From Clostridium sp031626875 (GTDB lineage: Bacteria > Bacillota > Clostridia > Clostridiales > Clostridiaceae): DNA of 64,000 nt. A program made the translations under genes and the position numbers. Where the stretch lies: NCBI RefSeq assembly GCF_031626875.1, contig NZ_JANDMF010000026.1:1-64000 (forward strand), read 5' to 3'. The notes beneath the pieces were generated by a model. It did not search any database. It had not been told where the DNA came from and saw only the letters and a list, made by a program, of their open reading frames with translations. This document shows, piece by piece, positions 24,227 to 32,745 of the stretch. The stretch's first letter is position 1; each line of letters opens with the position of its first letter.

Positions 24227-25760
24227 AAACAAAATTGGAAGAGAAGTACCAGAATATATAGAAGGAATTGGAGAATTAAGACCTTATAATGGGCCATTTG
24301 GTTATCAATCTGAAGAACATAAATTTGGAAGACAGATATCTCAAGTAAAGCCAGAAGATACTAAACTATTAGAGAGTATAGAAAAAGCTATTATTGCAAC
24401 TGGGCTTGAAGATGGGATGACAATATCATTTCATCATCACTTAAGAGAAGGAGATCATATTTTAAATATGGTATTAGATGTTATAGCTAATCTTGGGATT
24501 AAGAATTTAACTTTAGCTCCAAGTTCTCTTAGTGGTGTGCATGCCCCAGTAGTAGAACATATAAAAAATGGAGTAATTACTAAGATTACAACTAGTGGAG
24601 TTAGAGGACCTTTAGCTGAAGCTATATCAAATGGAATATTAGATAAGCCAATTATAATTCGTTCTCATGGAGGTAGAGCAAGAGCTATAGAATCAGGAGA
24701 ATTAAAAATAGATGTAGCATTTTTAGGAGCTCCTAGTTGTGATGAATATGGAAATGCAAGTGGATTTAGTGGAAAATCTTTTTGTGGTCCTTTAGGTTAT
24801 GCTAAAATAGATGCAGAATATGCGGAGAAGGTTGTACTTATAACAGATTATTTAGTGCCATATCCAAATGTACCAGCAAGTATAGAACAAACTAATGTAG
24901 ATTATGTAGTAACAGTAGATGAAATTGGAGATCCAAAAGGAATAGTATCAGGAGCAACAAGATATACAAAAAATCCAAGGGAACTTTTGATTGCTAAATA
25001 TGCAGCAGCGGCAATTGAAGCTTCAGGATATTTTGTACCAGGTTTTTCTATTCAAAGTGGTACTGGTGGAGCATCACTTGCAGTTGCTAGATTTTTAAAG
25101 AATAAAATGATTGAAAAGGATATTAAAGCTAGTTTTGCATTAGGTGGAATTACAGGTCAGTTTGTAGAAATGCAAAAGGAAGGTTTAATCTCTAAAATTT
25201 GTGATGTTCAAAGTTTTGACCTAACAGCAGCAAAATCAGTGGGAGAAAATCAAAATCATTATGAAATTAGTTCATCTTTATATGCTAACCCACATAATAA
25301 AGGATGTTTAGTTAATAAATTAGATATAGTTATATTAAGCGCATTAGAGGTAGATACAGATTTCAATGTTAATGTTATAACTGGTTCTGATGGAGTAATA
25401 AGAGGTGCTTCAGGTGGACATTGTGATACTGCAGCAGGAGCAAAGCTTGCAATGATAGTTTGTCCTTTAATCAGGGGAAGAATACCAACTATTGTTGAAA
25501 AAGTAAATACTGTAATAACTCCAGGAGAAACTATAGATGTAGTAGTTACTGATAGAGGAATAGCGGTAAATCCTTTAAGACAAGACTTAATTGAAAAATT
25601 CACAAAGGTCAAATTACCTGTATGTACTATAGAAGAATTAAAGGAAAAGGCTGAAAGTGTTACAGGAAAGCCTAAGGCTGTTGAATATGGTGAAAAAATA
25701 GTTGGCTTAGTAGAATATAGAGATGGATCAATTATTGATGTTATTAGAGAAGTGAAATAG
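24219..25760 (+). CDS. citF: Citrate lyase alpha subunit (citrate-ACP transferase) CitF
   Basis: CitF exchanges the acetyl group of acetyl-ACP for citrate. The protein is about 513 residues with the CoA-transferase-like fold, with SFHHHLREGDHILNMV near residue 75, AFLGAPSCDEYGNASGFSG, SIQSGTGGASLAVARF and VTDRGIAVNP. TTG 24219 is chosen, with AAGGAGGGG (24204-24212) 6 bases upstream, because the earlier in-frame ATG 24201 lies before that site. The gene starts inside citE, as expected for a stoichiometric complex. Confidence 0.95.
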   Translation: MLKNKIGREVPEYIEGIGELRPYNGPFGYQSEEHKFGRQISQVKPEDTKLLESIEKAIIATGLEDGMTISFHHHLREGDHILNMVLDVIANLGIKNLTLAPSSLSGVHAPVVEHIKNGVITKITTSGVRGPLAEAISNGILDKPIIIRSHGGRARAIESGELKIDVAFLGAPSCDEYGNASGFSGKSFCGPLGYAKIDAEYAEKVVLITDYLVPYPNVPASIEQTNVDYVVTVDEIGDPKGIVSGATRYTKNPRELLIAKYAAAAIEASGYFVPGFSIQSGTGGASLAVARFLKNKMIEKDIKASFALGGITGQFVEMQKEGLISKICDVQSFDLTAAKSVGENQNHYEISSSLYANPHNKGCLVNKLDIVILSALEVDTDFNVNVITGSDGVIRGASGGHCDTAAGAKLAMIVCPLIRGRIPTIVEKVNTVITPGETIDVVVTDRGIAVNPLRQDLIEKFTKVKLPVCTIEELKEKAESVTGKPKAVEYGEKIVGLVEYRDGSIIDVIREVK

Positions 25761-25774
25761 AGAGGTACTAGTTT

Positions 25775-26290
25775 ATGAGCATGGAAGATAATATGCTTAA
25801 AGAAATACTTGATGGAAGAGAGAAACGAGCAGAAATTCAAAGAAAGTTGATTAATACTTTTAAAACTACCTTAGTCTCTTTTACATTAAATATACCAGGA
25901 AAAGAAAAAAATAATGCTATTTTTTCAAAAGCACATGAAAAAGGAATATGCTTATTAGAAGAAGAATTTCGTAAAGAAAATATAAGTGTAATTTATAAAG
26001 AGGTTAATAAAACTTCAGCTGGTTTAGAAGCATTCTTTAATATAGATGGTGATTCTATGTTCGTAAAAAAAATTACTGTATCTATTGAGGAAGAAAGTCA
26101 TATTGGTAGATTATTTGATTTAGATGTATTTACATCTGAAGGAAAACAAGTTAGCAGAACTGAGCTTGGTCTTCCGCAAAGGAAATGTTTATTATGTGAT
26201 GATAATGCAAAGGTATGTGGAAGAATGAGGAAACATTCAACAGAGGAGCTAATATGTAAAATTAATCAATTAATTAATAATTTTATTTGA
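25775..26290 (+). CDS. citX: Apo-citrate lyase phosphoribosyl-dephospho-CoA transferase CitX
   Basis: CitX transfers the prosthetic group from the CitG product to Ser-14 of CitD. The 171-residue protein shows the N-terminal EILDGREKRAEIQ, the conserved RLFDLDVF near residue 114 and the C-terminal CLLCDDNAKVCGRMRKHS motif. It starts 14 bases after citF and ends the operon; a weak terminator follows. Confidence 0.92.
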   Translation: MSMEDNMLKEILDGREKRAEIQRKLINTFKTTLVSFTLNIPGKEKNNAIFSKAHEKGICLLEEEFRKENISVIYKEVNKTSAGLEAFFNIDGDSMFVKKITVSIEEESHIGRLFDLDVFTSEGKQVSRTELGLPQRKCLLCDDNAKVCGRMRKHSTEELICKINQLINNFI

Positions 26291-26329
26291 TTAATTGGAG
26301 AATTTACAAATTCATATAAAATTTGTTTA

Positions 26330-26360
26330 GAAGAAGGTGTATAAAATGCATCTTCTTTTA
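26330..26360 (+). terminator. Probable terminator of the citM-citCDEFX operon
   Basis: AAGAAGGTG and CATCTTCTT form a 9-bp stem with one G-U pair, followed by only four T. The strength is doubtful. Confidence 0.5.
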
Positions 26361-26491
26361 TGTTTAGGAAAAAAATTTTATTATACATTTATAAAAATTA
26401 ACTTATTTATATAAAAATCACAAAAATGTAAATTAAGATGTTAAAATATTAAAGTAATAGATACAAAAAATTATTTAGATATTTAGAGTAG

Positions 26492-26776
26492 TTAATAATA
26501 GAAATAAAGATATTATATGATAGAGAATTTTCAGAAAGTTCCAGAATACTCATGCTAAAAGGTGCTGAAATTATTTTAGTACCAAATGCTTGTCCTATGG
26601 AGATAAACCGCATTTCACAGTTGAGGGCAAGAGCGTATGAAAATATGGTTGGTATTGCAACTGTAAATTATCCAAAAGGCAAGCCTGATTGCAATGGTCA
26701 TTCTTCAGCATTTGATGGGAAAGTATTGAAGAGCCATTTATCAGAAATGATTACAGAAAATAGTAAGAGGAGATAA
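26492..26776 (+). pseudogene. Fragment of a nitrilase-family carbon-nitrogen hydrolase
   Basis: The frame from 26492 to the stop at 26776 reads as the middle of a carbon-nitrogen hydrolase: ILYDREFSESSRILMLKGAE, then IILVPNACPMEINRISQLRA and ENMVGIATVNYPKGKPDCNG. In intact relatives the motif is I-C-[FY]-D-R-E-F with the catalytic Cys; here the position is Leu. The first half of the protein and its C terminus are missing, with a stop at 26489. It is a dead fragment, not a small gene. Confidence 0.75.
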
Positions 26777-26781
26777 GAAAG

Positions 26782-26902
26782 ATGAATAGATTATTATTGT
26801 TGGACATTGATGGTCATGTCAGATGACAGCAGTAGCATGGCCTGGAATATTTAATGGTCCCAAAGTAATGAAAGTATGGAACAATATGAGTTATAGAGAA
26901 TA
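26782..26902 (+). pseudogene. Further gene debris, family not recognised
   Basis: A Shine-Dalgarno (AGGAG, 26768-26772) and ATG 26782 open a 14-codon frame (MNRLLLLDIDGHVR) that stops at once. A second frame from ATG 26823 (MTAVAWPGIFNGPKVMKVWN) runs to 26902. The two look like the start and end of a gene collapsed by deletion. I do not recognise the parent family. Confidence 0.35.
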
Positions 26903-26968
26903 AGAAAATTAACAAGTTTTAATAAGAATTAGTAATATAAATAGTAATTTGTGGGAGAGGATTTTACA

Positions 26969-27739
26969 ATGATAGGAATATATGATTGTTTTGGTTATGA
27001 GTTATCTTATAGAGAAAGATATAAATTAATAAAAAATACTGGCTTTGATAGCGTGATGTTATGGTGGAGTGATAAGTTTGGCAGAGGAGAAGGGTATCAG
27101 GAAGATGTTCAATATGCACGAGATGAAGGTCTCTTTATAGAAAACATACATACACCAGTGCATGAACAGAATTGCATTTCATTGGATAATCAAGATGGAA
27201 AGAGTGTATTCGCGAACTATTTGCAATGTGTAAAAGATTGCGATAAATATGCTATTTCCACAATGGTAATACATCTACCAAATGACCAGTATCCTATAAA
27301 TGAGTTAGGAATGAAACGCTTAAAAAGCATAGTTGCTCAAGCAGAGGAATATAATGTTAATGTCGCTTTTGAAAATTTAAGTAATATTCAAAATCTTGAA
27401 TTAGTAATGAAAACAATTCAAACAAACAATGCAGGGTTTTGCTATGATAGTTGCCATCACATAAATTATGCTCCTGATTTTGATTTGCTTGAAAAATATG
27501 GACAAAGATTAATGGCATTACATTTGCAGGATAATGGTGGAAAGAAAAATCAGCATCAATTACCATTTGACGGAAGTATTGATTGGAAAAAAGTTATGAA
27601 AAAAATTTCACATACTGGATATAAGGGGGTTACGGCATTAGAACCTATGAATTGGGATTATGAAGATATATCAATTCAAGAGTTTCTAAGTCACGCATAT
27701 CAAAAGGCCAAAAAATTAGATACTATGAGAAGTGTATAA
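26969..27739 (+). CDS. Sugar phosphate isomerase/epimerase-like TIM-barrel protein
   Basis: This 256-residue xylose-isomerase-like TIM barrel (AP endonuclease 2 superfamily) has GFDSVMLWWSDKFGRGEG near the N terminus and ENIHTPVHE, VAFENLSN and FCYDSCHHIN carrying the metal-binding Glu, His and Asp. The second half shows MALHLQDNG and TALEPMNW. Such proteins isomerise or epimerise sugars or polyols, and the specific substrate is not readable. ATG 26969 lies after GGGAGAGGA; the upstream GTG overlaps that site. An SDR gene follows in the same operon. Confidence 0.8.
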   Translation: MIGIYDCFGYELSYRERYKLIKNTGFDSVMLWWSDKFGRGEGYQEDVQYARDEGLFIENIHTPVHEQNCISLDNQDGKSVFANYLQCVKDCDKYAISTMVIHLPNDQYPINELGMKRLKSIVAQAEEYNVNVAFENLSNIQNLELVMKTIQTNNAGFCYDSCHHINYAPDFDLLEKYGQRLMALHLQDNGGKKNQHQLPFDGSIDWKKVMKKISHTGYKGVTALEPMNWDYEDISIQEFLSHAYQKAKKLDTMRSV

Positions 27740-27768
27740 ATTAAATTCCAATTTGTGGGGGTGAAATT

Positions 27769-28506
27769 TTGGAAAGGTTAAACGGAAAAGTTGCTTTAAT
27801 AACTGGAGCTGGAAAAGGAATTGGAAAAGCTATAGCTATTGCTTATGCAAAGCAAGGAATTAAGGTTTACTGTATAGCAAGAACATTAACTGACATAGAT
27901 TTAACTGTAAATGAAATCAAAAATTTAGGCGGTGATGCCACAGCTATTTTATGTGATGTGACCAATTACAAAAATTTAGAAATAACTATACAGAAGGCCT
28001 TTAATCAGTTCGGACATATAGATATTCTAGTTATTAATGCAGGAACTGATTGTGAAAAATTGCCAGTTGATAAACTTGACATTGAAGAATGGAAAAGAGT
28101 CATTGATGTTAATCTTAATGGAGCTTTTTATACAGCTAAGGCAGCAATACCATATATTAAAAGAAGTGGTGCTGGAAAGATAATAACGATAGGATCTGGA
28201 ATGGGACACAAGGGGCGATTTGACAGTGCACCATATAGTTGTTCAAAAGCAGGTTTATGGATGCTTACAAGAATTTTAGCACAAGAATTATTAAAATATA
28301 ACATTAGTGTAAATGAATTGATTCCAGGACCAGTGAATACAGATATGGGAAATGATAGTAAGAAAGATAATCATTCAGTTTTTTCAATAAGCGAAGAATG
28401 GATTAAGGAGCCCAATGATGTTGTAGATTTGGCTATTTTTCTTGCAAGACAACCTGATATAGGACCTACAGCACAAAGCTTTAGTTTAATGAGAAGAGAT
28501 ATCTAA
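27769..28506 (+). CDS. SDR family NAD(P)-dependent oxidoreductase
   Basis: This 245-residue short-chain dehydrogenase/reductase has the cofactor motif TGAGKGIGKAIA (about residue 13), the NAG motif in VINAGTD, the catalytic Ser in TIGSGMG and YSCSK (about 157-161). The C-terminal PGPVNTDMG is typical of the classical subfamily. It starts with TTG 27769 behind GGGGGTGA and lies 29 bases after the isomerase gene. Together they suggest a small sugar or polyol conversion module (inference). Confidence 0.85.
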   Translation: MERLNGKVALITGAGKGIGKAIAIAYAKQGIKVYCIARTLTDIDLTVNEIKNLGGDATAILCDVTNYKNLEITIQKAFNQFGHIDILVINAGTDCEKLPVDKLDIEEWKRVIDVNLNGAFYTAKAAIPYIKRSGAGKIITIGSGMGHKGRFDSAPYSCSKAGLWMLTRILAQELLKYNISVNELIPGPVNTDMGNDSKKDNHSVFSISEEWIKEPNDVVDLAIFLARQPDIGPTAQSFSLMRRDI

Positions 28507-28640
28507 ATCCCCTGTAGATTATAGGTATAATGGAAGGTTAATTTTTAGTGGATATATCAGTGAAAAAGTTGTAATCAAAGTAAGAAAATTATAGCAATAT
28601 AATTCAAAGTATGAAAAGCTTAAAATAATTATACATTAAA

Positions 28641-28686
28641 AATAAACCTTATCATTTAGTGGTTAATGATAAGGTTTATTTAAATT
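28641..28686 (+). terminator. Terminator after the SDR gene
   Basis: AATAAACCTTATCATT (28641-28656) and AATGATAAGGTTTATT (28665-28680) form a perfect 16-bp stem with an 8-base loop, followed by a broken T-run. Confidence 0.7.
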
Positions 28687-28691
28687 TTAAT

Positions 28692-28726
28692 ATATTATAT
28701 TTATGATAAAATGATAAATATAATAT
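28692..28726. promoter_or_regulatory. Perfect 13-bp inverted repeat in front of the Fic gene
   Basis: ATATTATATTTAT (28692-28704), a 9-base spacer and ATAAATATAATAT (28714-28726) are exact complements. The site ends 18 bases before the Fic ATG, just upstream of its Shine-Dalgarno AAGGGTGA. It could be an operator overlapping the promoter or a hairpin in the 5' leader. Confidence 0.65.
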
Positions 28727-28744
28727 GAATAAGGGTGATATAAA

Positions 28745-29743
28745 ATGATTTCTTTTGAAAATAATAAATTGAATAACATAGCATTACCTATGAGCATAGT
28801 AAGAATGTTAACTACTATAAATGAATATAAGGGAAAACAAGCTTTGTATAAAAAGCAATCACCTCAAATATTAAATACACTTAAAAATGTAGCTGTTATA
28901 CAAAGTGCAGAATCATCTAATAGAATAGAAGGAATTTATACTTCAAATAAAAGATTGCATGAAATAATGAATAATAAAATAGAGCCAAGAGATAGAAGTG
29001 AAAGTGAGATAGCTGGATATAGAGATGTACTAAATACTATCCATAGTGCTTTTGATGCTATTCCTATAAAATCATCTGTATTATTACAATTACATAGAGA
29101 TTTATATAAGTTTTTCTCAACTAAGGGTGGAAACTATAAAAATACTGATAATGTGATTGAAGAATTGTTACCTGATGGAACTAAATATATAAGATTTAAA
29201 CCTATAGATGCATTTAGCACTCCAAGATATATGCAGGTGCTTTGTGAAGAATATAGGAAGGAGATTGCAAAAGAAGAGGTTGAGCCATTAGTTTTAATAG
29301 ATGCATTTATATTAGATTTTCTTTGTATTCATCCTTTTAATAAAGGAAATGGAAGAATGTCTAGATTATTAACTAGTTTAGAAAAAATTATTGAAGATAG
29401 CAAAGAAACTTACTATGAAGCGCTAAATAAATCATCCATGTTATGGCATGATGGGAAAAATAATTTGTTTATATGGCTTGAATATTTTCTTGGAATTATT
29501 ATAAAAGCATATAAGGAATTGGAGTATAGAGTAGGTTATATTGAAAATACTAAGGGAAGTAAGAGTGAAAGAATAGAAATGGATATAGAAGGAAAATTAG
29601 GGTATTTTACTAAGAATGAAATAAGAACTATATGTCCTGATGTGGGAGAAGCCACTATAAATAGAGTGTTTGAAAAGTTGAGAGTTGAAGAAAAAATAGA
29701 AGTTGTAGGTAAAGGAAGAAATTCTAAGTGGAGAAAACTATAG
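28745..29743 (+). CDS. Fic domain protein with C-terminal winged helix
   Basis: This 332-residue class II Fic protein has an N-terminal autoinhibitory motif SNRIEG ([S/T]xxxE[G/N], about residue 60) and the catalytic loop HPFNKGNGRMSR (about 196), complete with its His. The C-terminal domain (about 275-332) looks like a winged helix: GYFTKNEIRTICPDVGEATI, then FEKLRVEEKIEVVG. Fic enzymes transfer AMP or other groups to protein hydroxyls, and the target is unknown. It is a single gene between a terminator and unrelated genes, with a large inverted repeat at its start, so it may bind its own promoter. Confidence 0.88.
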   Translation: MISFENNKLNNIALPMSIVRMLTTINEYKGKQALYKKQSPQILNTLKNVAVIQSAESSNRIEGIYTSNKRLHEIMNNKIEPRDRSESEIAGYRDVLNTIHSAFDAIPIKSSVLLQLHRDLYKFFSTKGGNYKNTDNVIEELLPDGTKYIRFKPIDAFSTPRYMQVLCEEYRKEIAKEEVEPLVLIDAFILDFLCIHPFNKGNGRMSRLLTSLEKIIEDSKETYYEALNKSSMLWHDGKNNLFIWLEYFLGIIIKAYKELEYRVGYIENTKGSKSERIEMDIEGKLGYFTKNEIRTICPDVGEATINRVFEKLRVEEKIEVVGKGRNSKWRKL

Positions 29744-29872
29744 AGATAAAGACATATATAATTAAATTGAAAAAACAATTTTATTAAGGATTATTTATAA
29801 ACTTCGCAGAAAATATCAAGTATTCAGTTTTACTTTTCTTTATAATTCATTATGAAAGGTAAGGTGAATGCT

Positions 29873-30982
29873 ATGAAACAAGTAAAAACAAGTTTGAAAA
29901 ATTTTCAAGGAAGTAATTATGAAGTTGGGGCACAGATTGGAAGATGGATCTTATCAAAACCTGATTTATTACAAAAGGTATTGATTCCACCAAAAACCTA
30001 TCCACAGAATAAATTAGATGAGATTATGAGTCTGTTAGACCAGTATTGCAATGGAATCAATGAGGAAATTAAAGGCTTTTCAGATATTTTAGGAGTAGAA
30101 TATGGTCAAGTTGTTTTTTATGCAATGACATATTTGGAGCGTGGATGTAGTTTAATGGCAGCATTACCTTCTAAAACAGAAAATGGACATACGATTATGG
30201 CTCGTAACTATGATTTTAATGATGAAATGGAGGAAATGTGTTTTGCTTATACTGCAATAGAAGGTAAGTATAAATACATTGGTTCTACACTGAACTTGTT
30301 TGGCCGATGTGATGGAATGAACGAGTATGGATTAGCTGCTTGCAAAGCAAGTAATGGGTTACCTGTTGGCAACTTTGAGGGTGGACAGAAAGCAGGAGTT
30401 GCAGGATTTCAATTTTGGATTGTTATTCGAAGTATTTTAGAAAACTGCAAAAATGTTGATGAAGCTATAGCTTGGACAATGAATGCTCCTATTGGATATA
30501 ATATCAATTTGATGCTTGCAGATAATAGTAATAAGATTGCCATGTTACAGTGTATAGATGGACATAAAGCATATCGTATTTTAGACAAAAATAGTAAAAA
30601 TATGTCTCTTAGTATAACAAATCATATCGTTCTTCCTGAATTAAAATTATATGAAAAAATGTTGATTGAAAACTCAGTAATTCGTAATGAAGTAATTAAA
30701 AAAGCATTGGCATTTAAGAAAAAACTATCAGTGGATGATTTTAAATGTTTACTTTCAACTCAATATCCAATAGGTTTATGTTGTCATTATTATCAGGAGT
30801 TTTTTGGAACTTTGCGTTCGATGTTATTTGATTTGACTGATAAAAAGATAGAAATGACATTTGGTTCACCACGTGCAAATGACTGGTGTATATTTGAAAT
30901 AAAAGAATTGGAGGAGAAAGAGATCACTGTAAATTTACCTTATGAGAAAGCTGAAAAAGATTTTTATAACATAACTCATTAG
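29873..30982 (+). CDS. C45-type peptidase / acyltransferase-like Ntn hydrolase
   Basis: This protein of about 369 residues is of the peptidase C45 / linear amide C-N hydrolase group. A probable nucleophile Cys lies in YLERGCSLMAA near residue 97, followed by the family segments HTIMARNYDF and GRCDGMNEYGLAACK. Ntn enzymes of this group cleave or transfer linear amides such as penicillin precursors, bile conjugates or N-acyl amino acids; the substrate here is unknown. ATG 29873 with AAGGTGA just upstream is favoured over ATG 29852. The AraC-type regulator starts 16 bases after the stop, so the two form an operon. Confidence 0.7.
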   Translation: MKQVKTSLKNFQGSNYEVGAQIGRWILSKPDLLQKVLIPPKTYPQNKLDEIMSLLDQYCNGINEEIKGFSDILGVEYGQVVFYAMTYLERGCSLMAALPSKTENGHTIMARNYDFNDEMEEMCFAYTAIEGKYKYIGSTLNLFGRCDGMNEYGLAACKASNGLPVGNFEGGQKAGVAGFQFWIVIRSILENCKNVDEAIAWTMNAPIGYNINLMLADNSNKIAMLQCIDGHKAYRILDKNSKNMSLSITNHIVLPELKLYEKMLIENSVIRNEVIKKALAFKKKLSVDDFKCLLSTQYPIGLCCHYYQEFFGTLRSMLFDLTDKKIEMTFGSPRANDWCIFEIKELEEKEITVNLPYEKAEKDFYNITH

Positions 30983-30998
30983 AAAGGAGATATTCACA

Positions 30999-31871
30999 TT
31001 GGATAGATTATATACTATTGGAAAAGCTATTGTTTTTATTGAAAATAATCTATATAATTCCATTGTTGTAAGTGATGTATCCAATGCAGTTTCCTATTCC
31101 TATTATCATTTTCATCGTTATTTTCAAGCTGTTATGGGTGAAACTGTGGGTAGTTATATTCGTTCCAGAAGATTAACACAAGCAGCATTAGAACTCATTA
31201 CAACAGATAAGAACATTATGGAGATTGGAATTTCACTTCGTTTTGAGTCACATGAAGCTTTTACAAGAGCATTTAAGACAAGATATAAGATGACACCAAA
31301 ACAGTATAGGGCAAATGGGGTAAATGTGCTGATTGGTAAAAAACAGGCATATATAGAAGAGAACTTGAGATACTTGGATAATATTACACTTGTTCCAGAG
31401 ATTGTATCAATATCACAGAAATGTATTATTGGTATGCGTTTTGAAACAACAGTTATGGACAACAAAAGTGTTGTAACATGGGAGCAATTTAACAAAAAAC
31501 TTGCTAACTTAGATGCTGTTTATTCGAGTTTTTGTAGATATGAAATTTTTGAAGTGGGAGACAGTTGTTCAACCAATACTTTTAATGATGAAAGCTATTG
31601 TAGTGTATTTATTGGAATTGAAATTCAAGATGGTTTTGAAATTCCTTCTGGAATGCAGATGAAAATACTTTGTAGTGGCAAATATGCGAGGTTTACACAT
31701 ACAGGGGCAGTGACTACCTTACCGCAGACTTATCAATATATTTGGGGGACGTGGTTTCCAAAATCAGATTTTGAAATTTCTGGATATGATGATTTTGAAT
31801 GTTATACAGAACGTTTTTTAGGATCAGATAATGAAAATTCTCAGATAGATATTTATTTCCCTATTATATAA
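30999..31871 (+). CDS. AraC-family regulator with GyrI-like ligand-binding domain
   Basis: This 290-residue protein has an N-terminal AraC double helix-turn-helix (about residues 8-105; SYYHFHRYFQAVMGETVGSY and SLRFESHEAFTRAFKTRYKM) and a C-terminal GyrI-like/SOUL-fold effector domain (about 130-290). This is the Rob/BmrR-like layout that binds hydrophobic or cationic compounds. The start is TTG 30999 behind AAAGGAGA. It probably controls the amidohydrolase gene it follows (inference). Confidence 0.85.
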   Translation: MDRLYTIGKAIVFIENNLYNSIVVSDVSNAVSYSYYHFHRYFQAVMGETVGSYIRSRRLTQAALELITTDKNIMEIGISLRFESHEAFTRAFKTRYKMTPKQYRANGVNVLIGKKQAYIEENLRYLDNITLVPEIVSISQKCIIGMRFETTVMDNKSVVTWEQFNKKLANLDAVYSSFCRYEIFEVGDSCSTNTFNDESYCSVFIGIEIQDGFEIPSGMQMKILCSGKYARFTHTGAVTTLPQTYQYIWGTWFPKSDFEISGYDDFECYTERFLGSDNENSQIDIYFPII

Positions 31872-31913
31872 GGATAATAGAGAAATATTAGTGTGTTAAA
31901 TTAATACAAGATT

Positions 31914-31997
31914 ATGAGAAGTGCAGAATATGAAATAATAGAAATTTCACCTACAAAATATGTAGAGGAATTTGAGAAATTTATAAAATGGTTATAA
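31914..31997 (+). other. 27-codon open frame, possible gene remnant
   Basis: ATG 31914 opens MRSAEYEIIEISPTKYVEEF and stops at 31997, with protein-like composition but no ribosome binding site. It is perhaps the tail of a deleted gene; not counted as a real CDS. Confidence 0.2.
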
Positions 31998-32049
31998 AAA
32001 TGGACATGTTATAAGGAGTGAAATCACACAAATAAAAGGGGGATTATCA

Positions 32050-32619
32050 TTGAAAAAAATTTTATGTTTCATTTATGAAGGTATGGTAGATTTTGAAATG
32101 ACACTAGCTTGCCATTTATTAGATAAAGAAATAGTTTCAATTGCCTATGAAATTGAAGTTATAAAAAGCAAATCAGGTATGTGTTATTATCCTATGGCAA
32201 CAGTTAAAGAAGCATTGAAATATACAGATATTGATGGGCTAATTATACCAGGAGGATATAATGATGAACAAAGAGATGAGTTAACTGAACTCATAAATAA
32301 ATTAAATAACCAAGGTAAACTACTATCTGCAATATGTGCAGGACCACAATATTTAGCTAGAGCAGGAATATTAAAAGGCAAAAAATATACAACTACCTTA
32401 ACAGAAGATAACCTTAAAAAATACTTTCCAATGGTATCAGAAGATCCATTTCCAAGGGATACATATGTAAATGAAAATGTTGTAAGAGATAGTAACATAA
32501 TTACAGCAGTAGGAAATGCCTTTGTAGATTTTTCTATAGAAATACTTGATTACTTTGGCAGATTTAATGATGAAGAAGAAAAGAAAAAATGTACAAACCA
32601 TTATAAAGGTTTAAAATGA
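32050..32619 (+). CDS. DJ-1/PfpI family protein
   Basis: This 189-residue class-I glutamine amidotransferase-like protein of the DJ-1/PfpI family has the nucleophile elbow SAICAGPQYLARAG (Cys about 96) and the early GMVDFEM segment. Relatives include chaperone/deglycase and protease-like members; no activity can be assigned from sequence. It starts at TTG 32050 after AAGGGGGA. It is monocistronic, just upstream of the Fe-S gene set. Confidence 0.82.
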   Translation: MKKILCFIYEGMVDFEMTLACHLLDKEIVSIAYEIEVIKSKSGMCYYPMATVKEALKYTDIDGLIIPGGYNDEQRDELTELINKLNNQGKLLSAICAGPQYLARAGILKGKKYTTTLTEDNLKKYFPMVSEDPFPRDTYVNENVVRDSNIITAVGNAFVDFSIEILDYFGRFNDEEEKKKCTNHYKGLK

Positions 32620-32668
32620 CTTACTTCTAAACTAATAAGTTACCAAAAGAAAAGTTTGGAATAGTGTG

Positions 32669-32697
32669 TTGACAATTCCCGAGTGTTTTGCTATGAT
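32669..32697 (+). promoter_or_regulatory. Promoter of the rrf2-iscS-iscU-mnmA operon
   Basis: TTGACA (32669-32674), a 17-base spacer and TATGAT (32692-32697). The spacer contains ATTCCCGAGTG, a possible part of an Rrf2-type autoregulatory site, though no clear dyad is seen. Confidence 0.75.
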
Positions 32698-32745
32698 ATA
32701 AAACATAAAGCATAGTAATTTACTCAACATTAAGGAGTGAAGAAA

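Noticed and set aside
25259..25840. 193-codon open frame on the minus strand across citF/citX
   Set aside because: It lies wholly antisense to citF and the start of citX, whose protein motifs are unambiguous. It has no ribosome binding site and its composition mirrors the complement of citF codons.
31914..31997. Real small protein gene of 27 codons
   Set aside because: No ribosome binding site and no repeated occurrence. More likely a remnant or chance frame.
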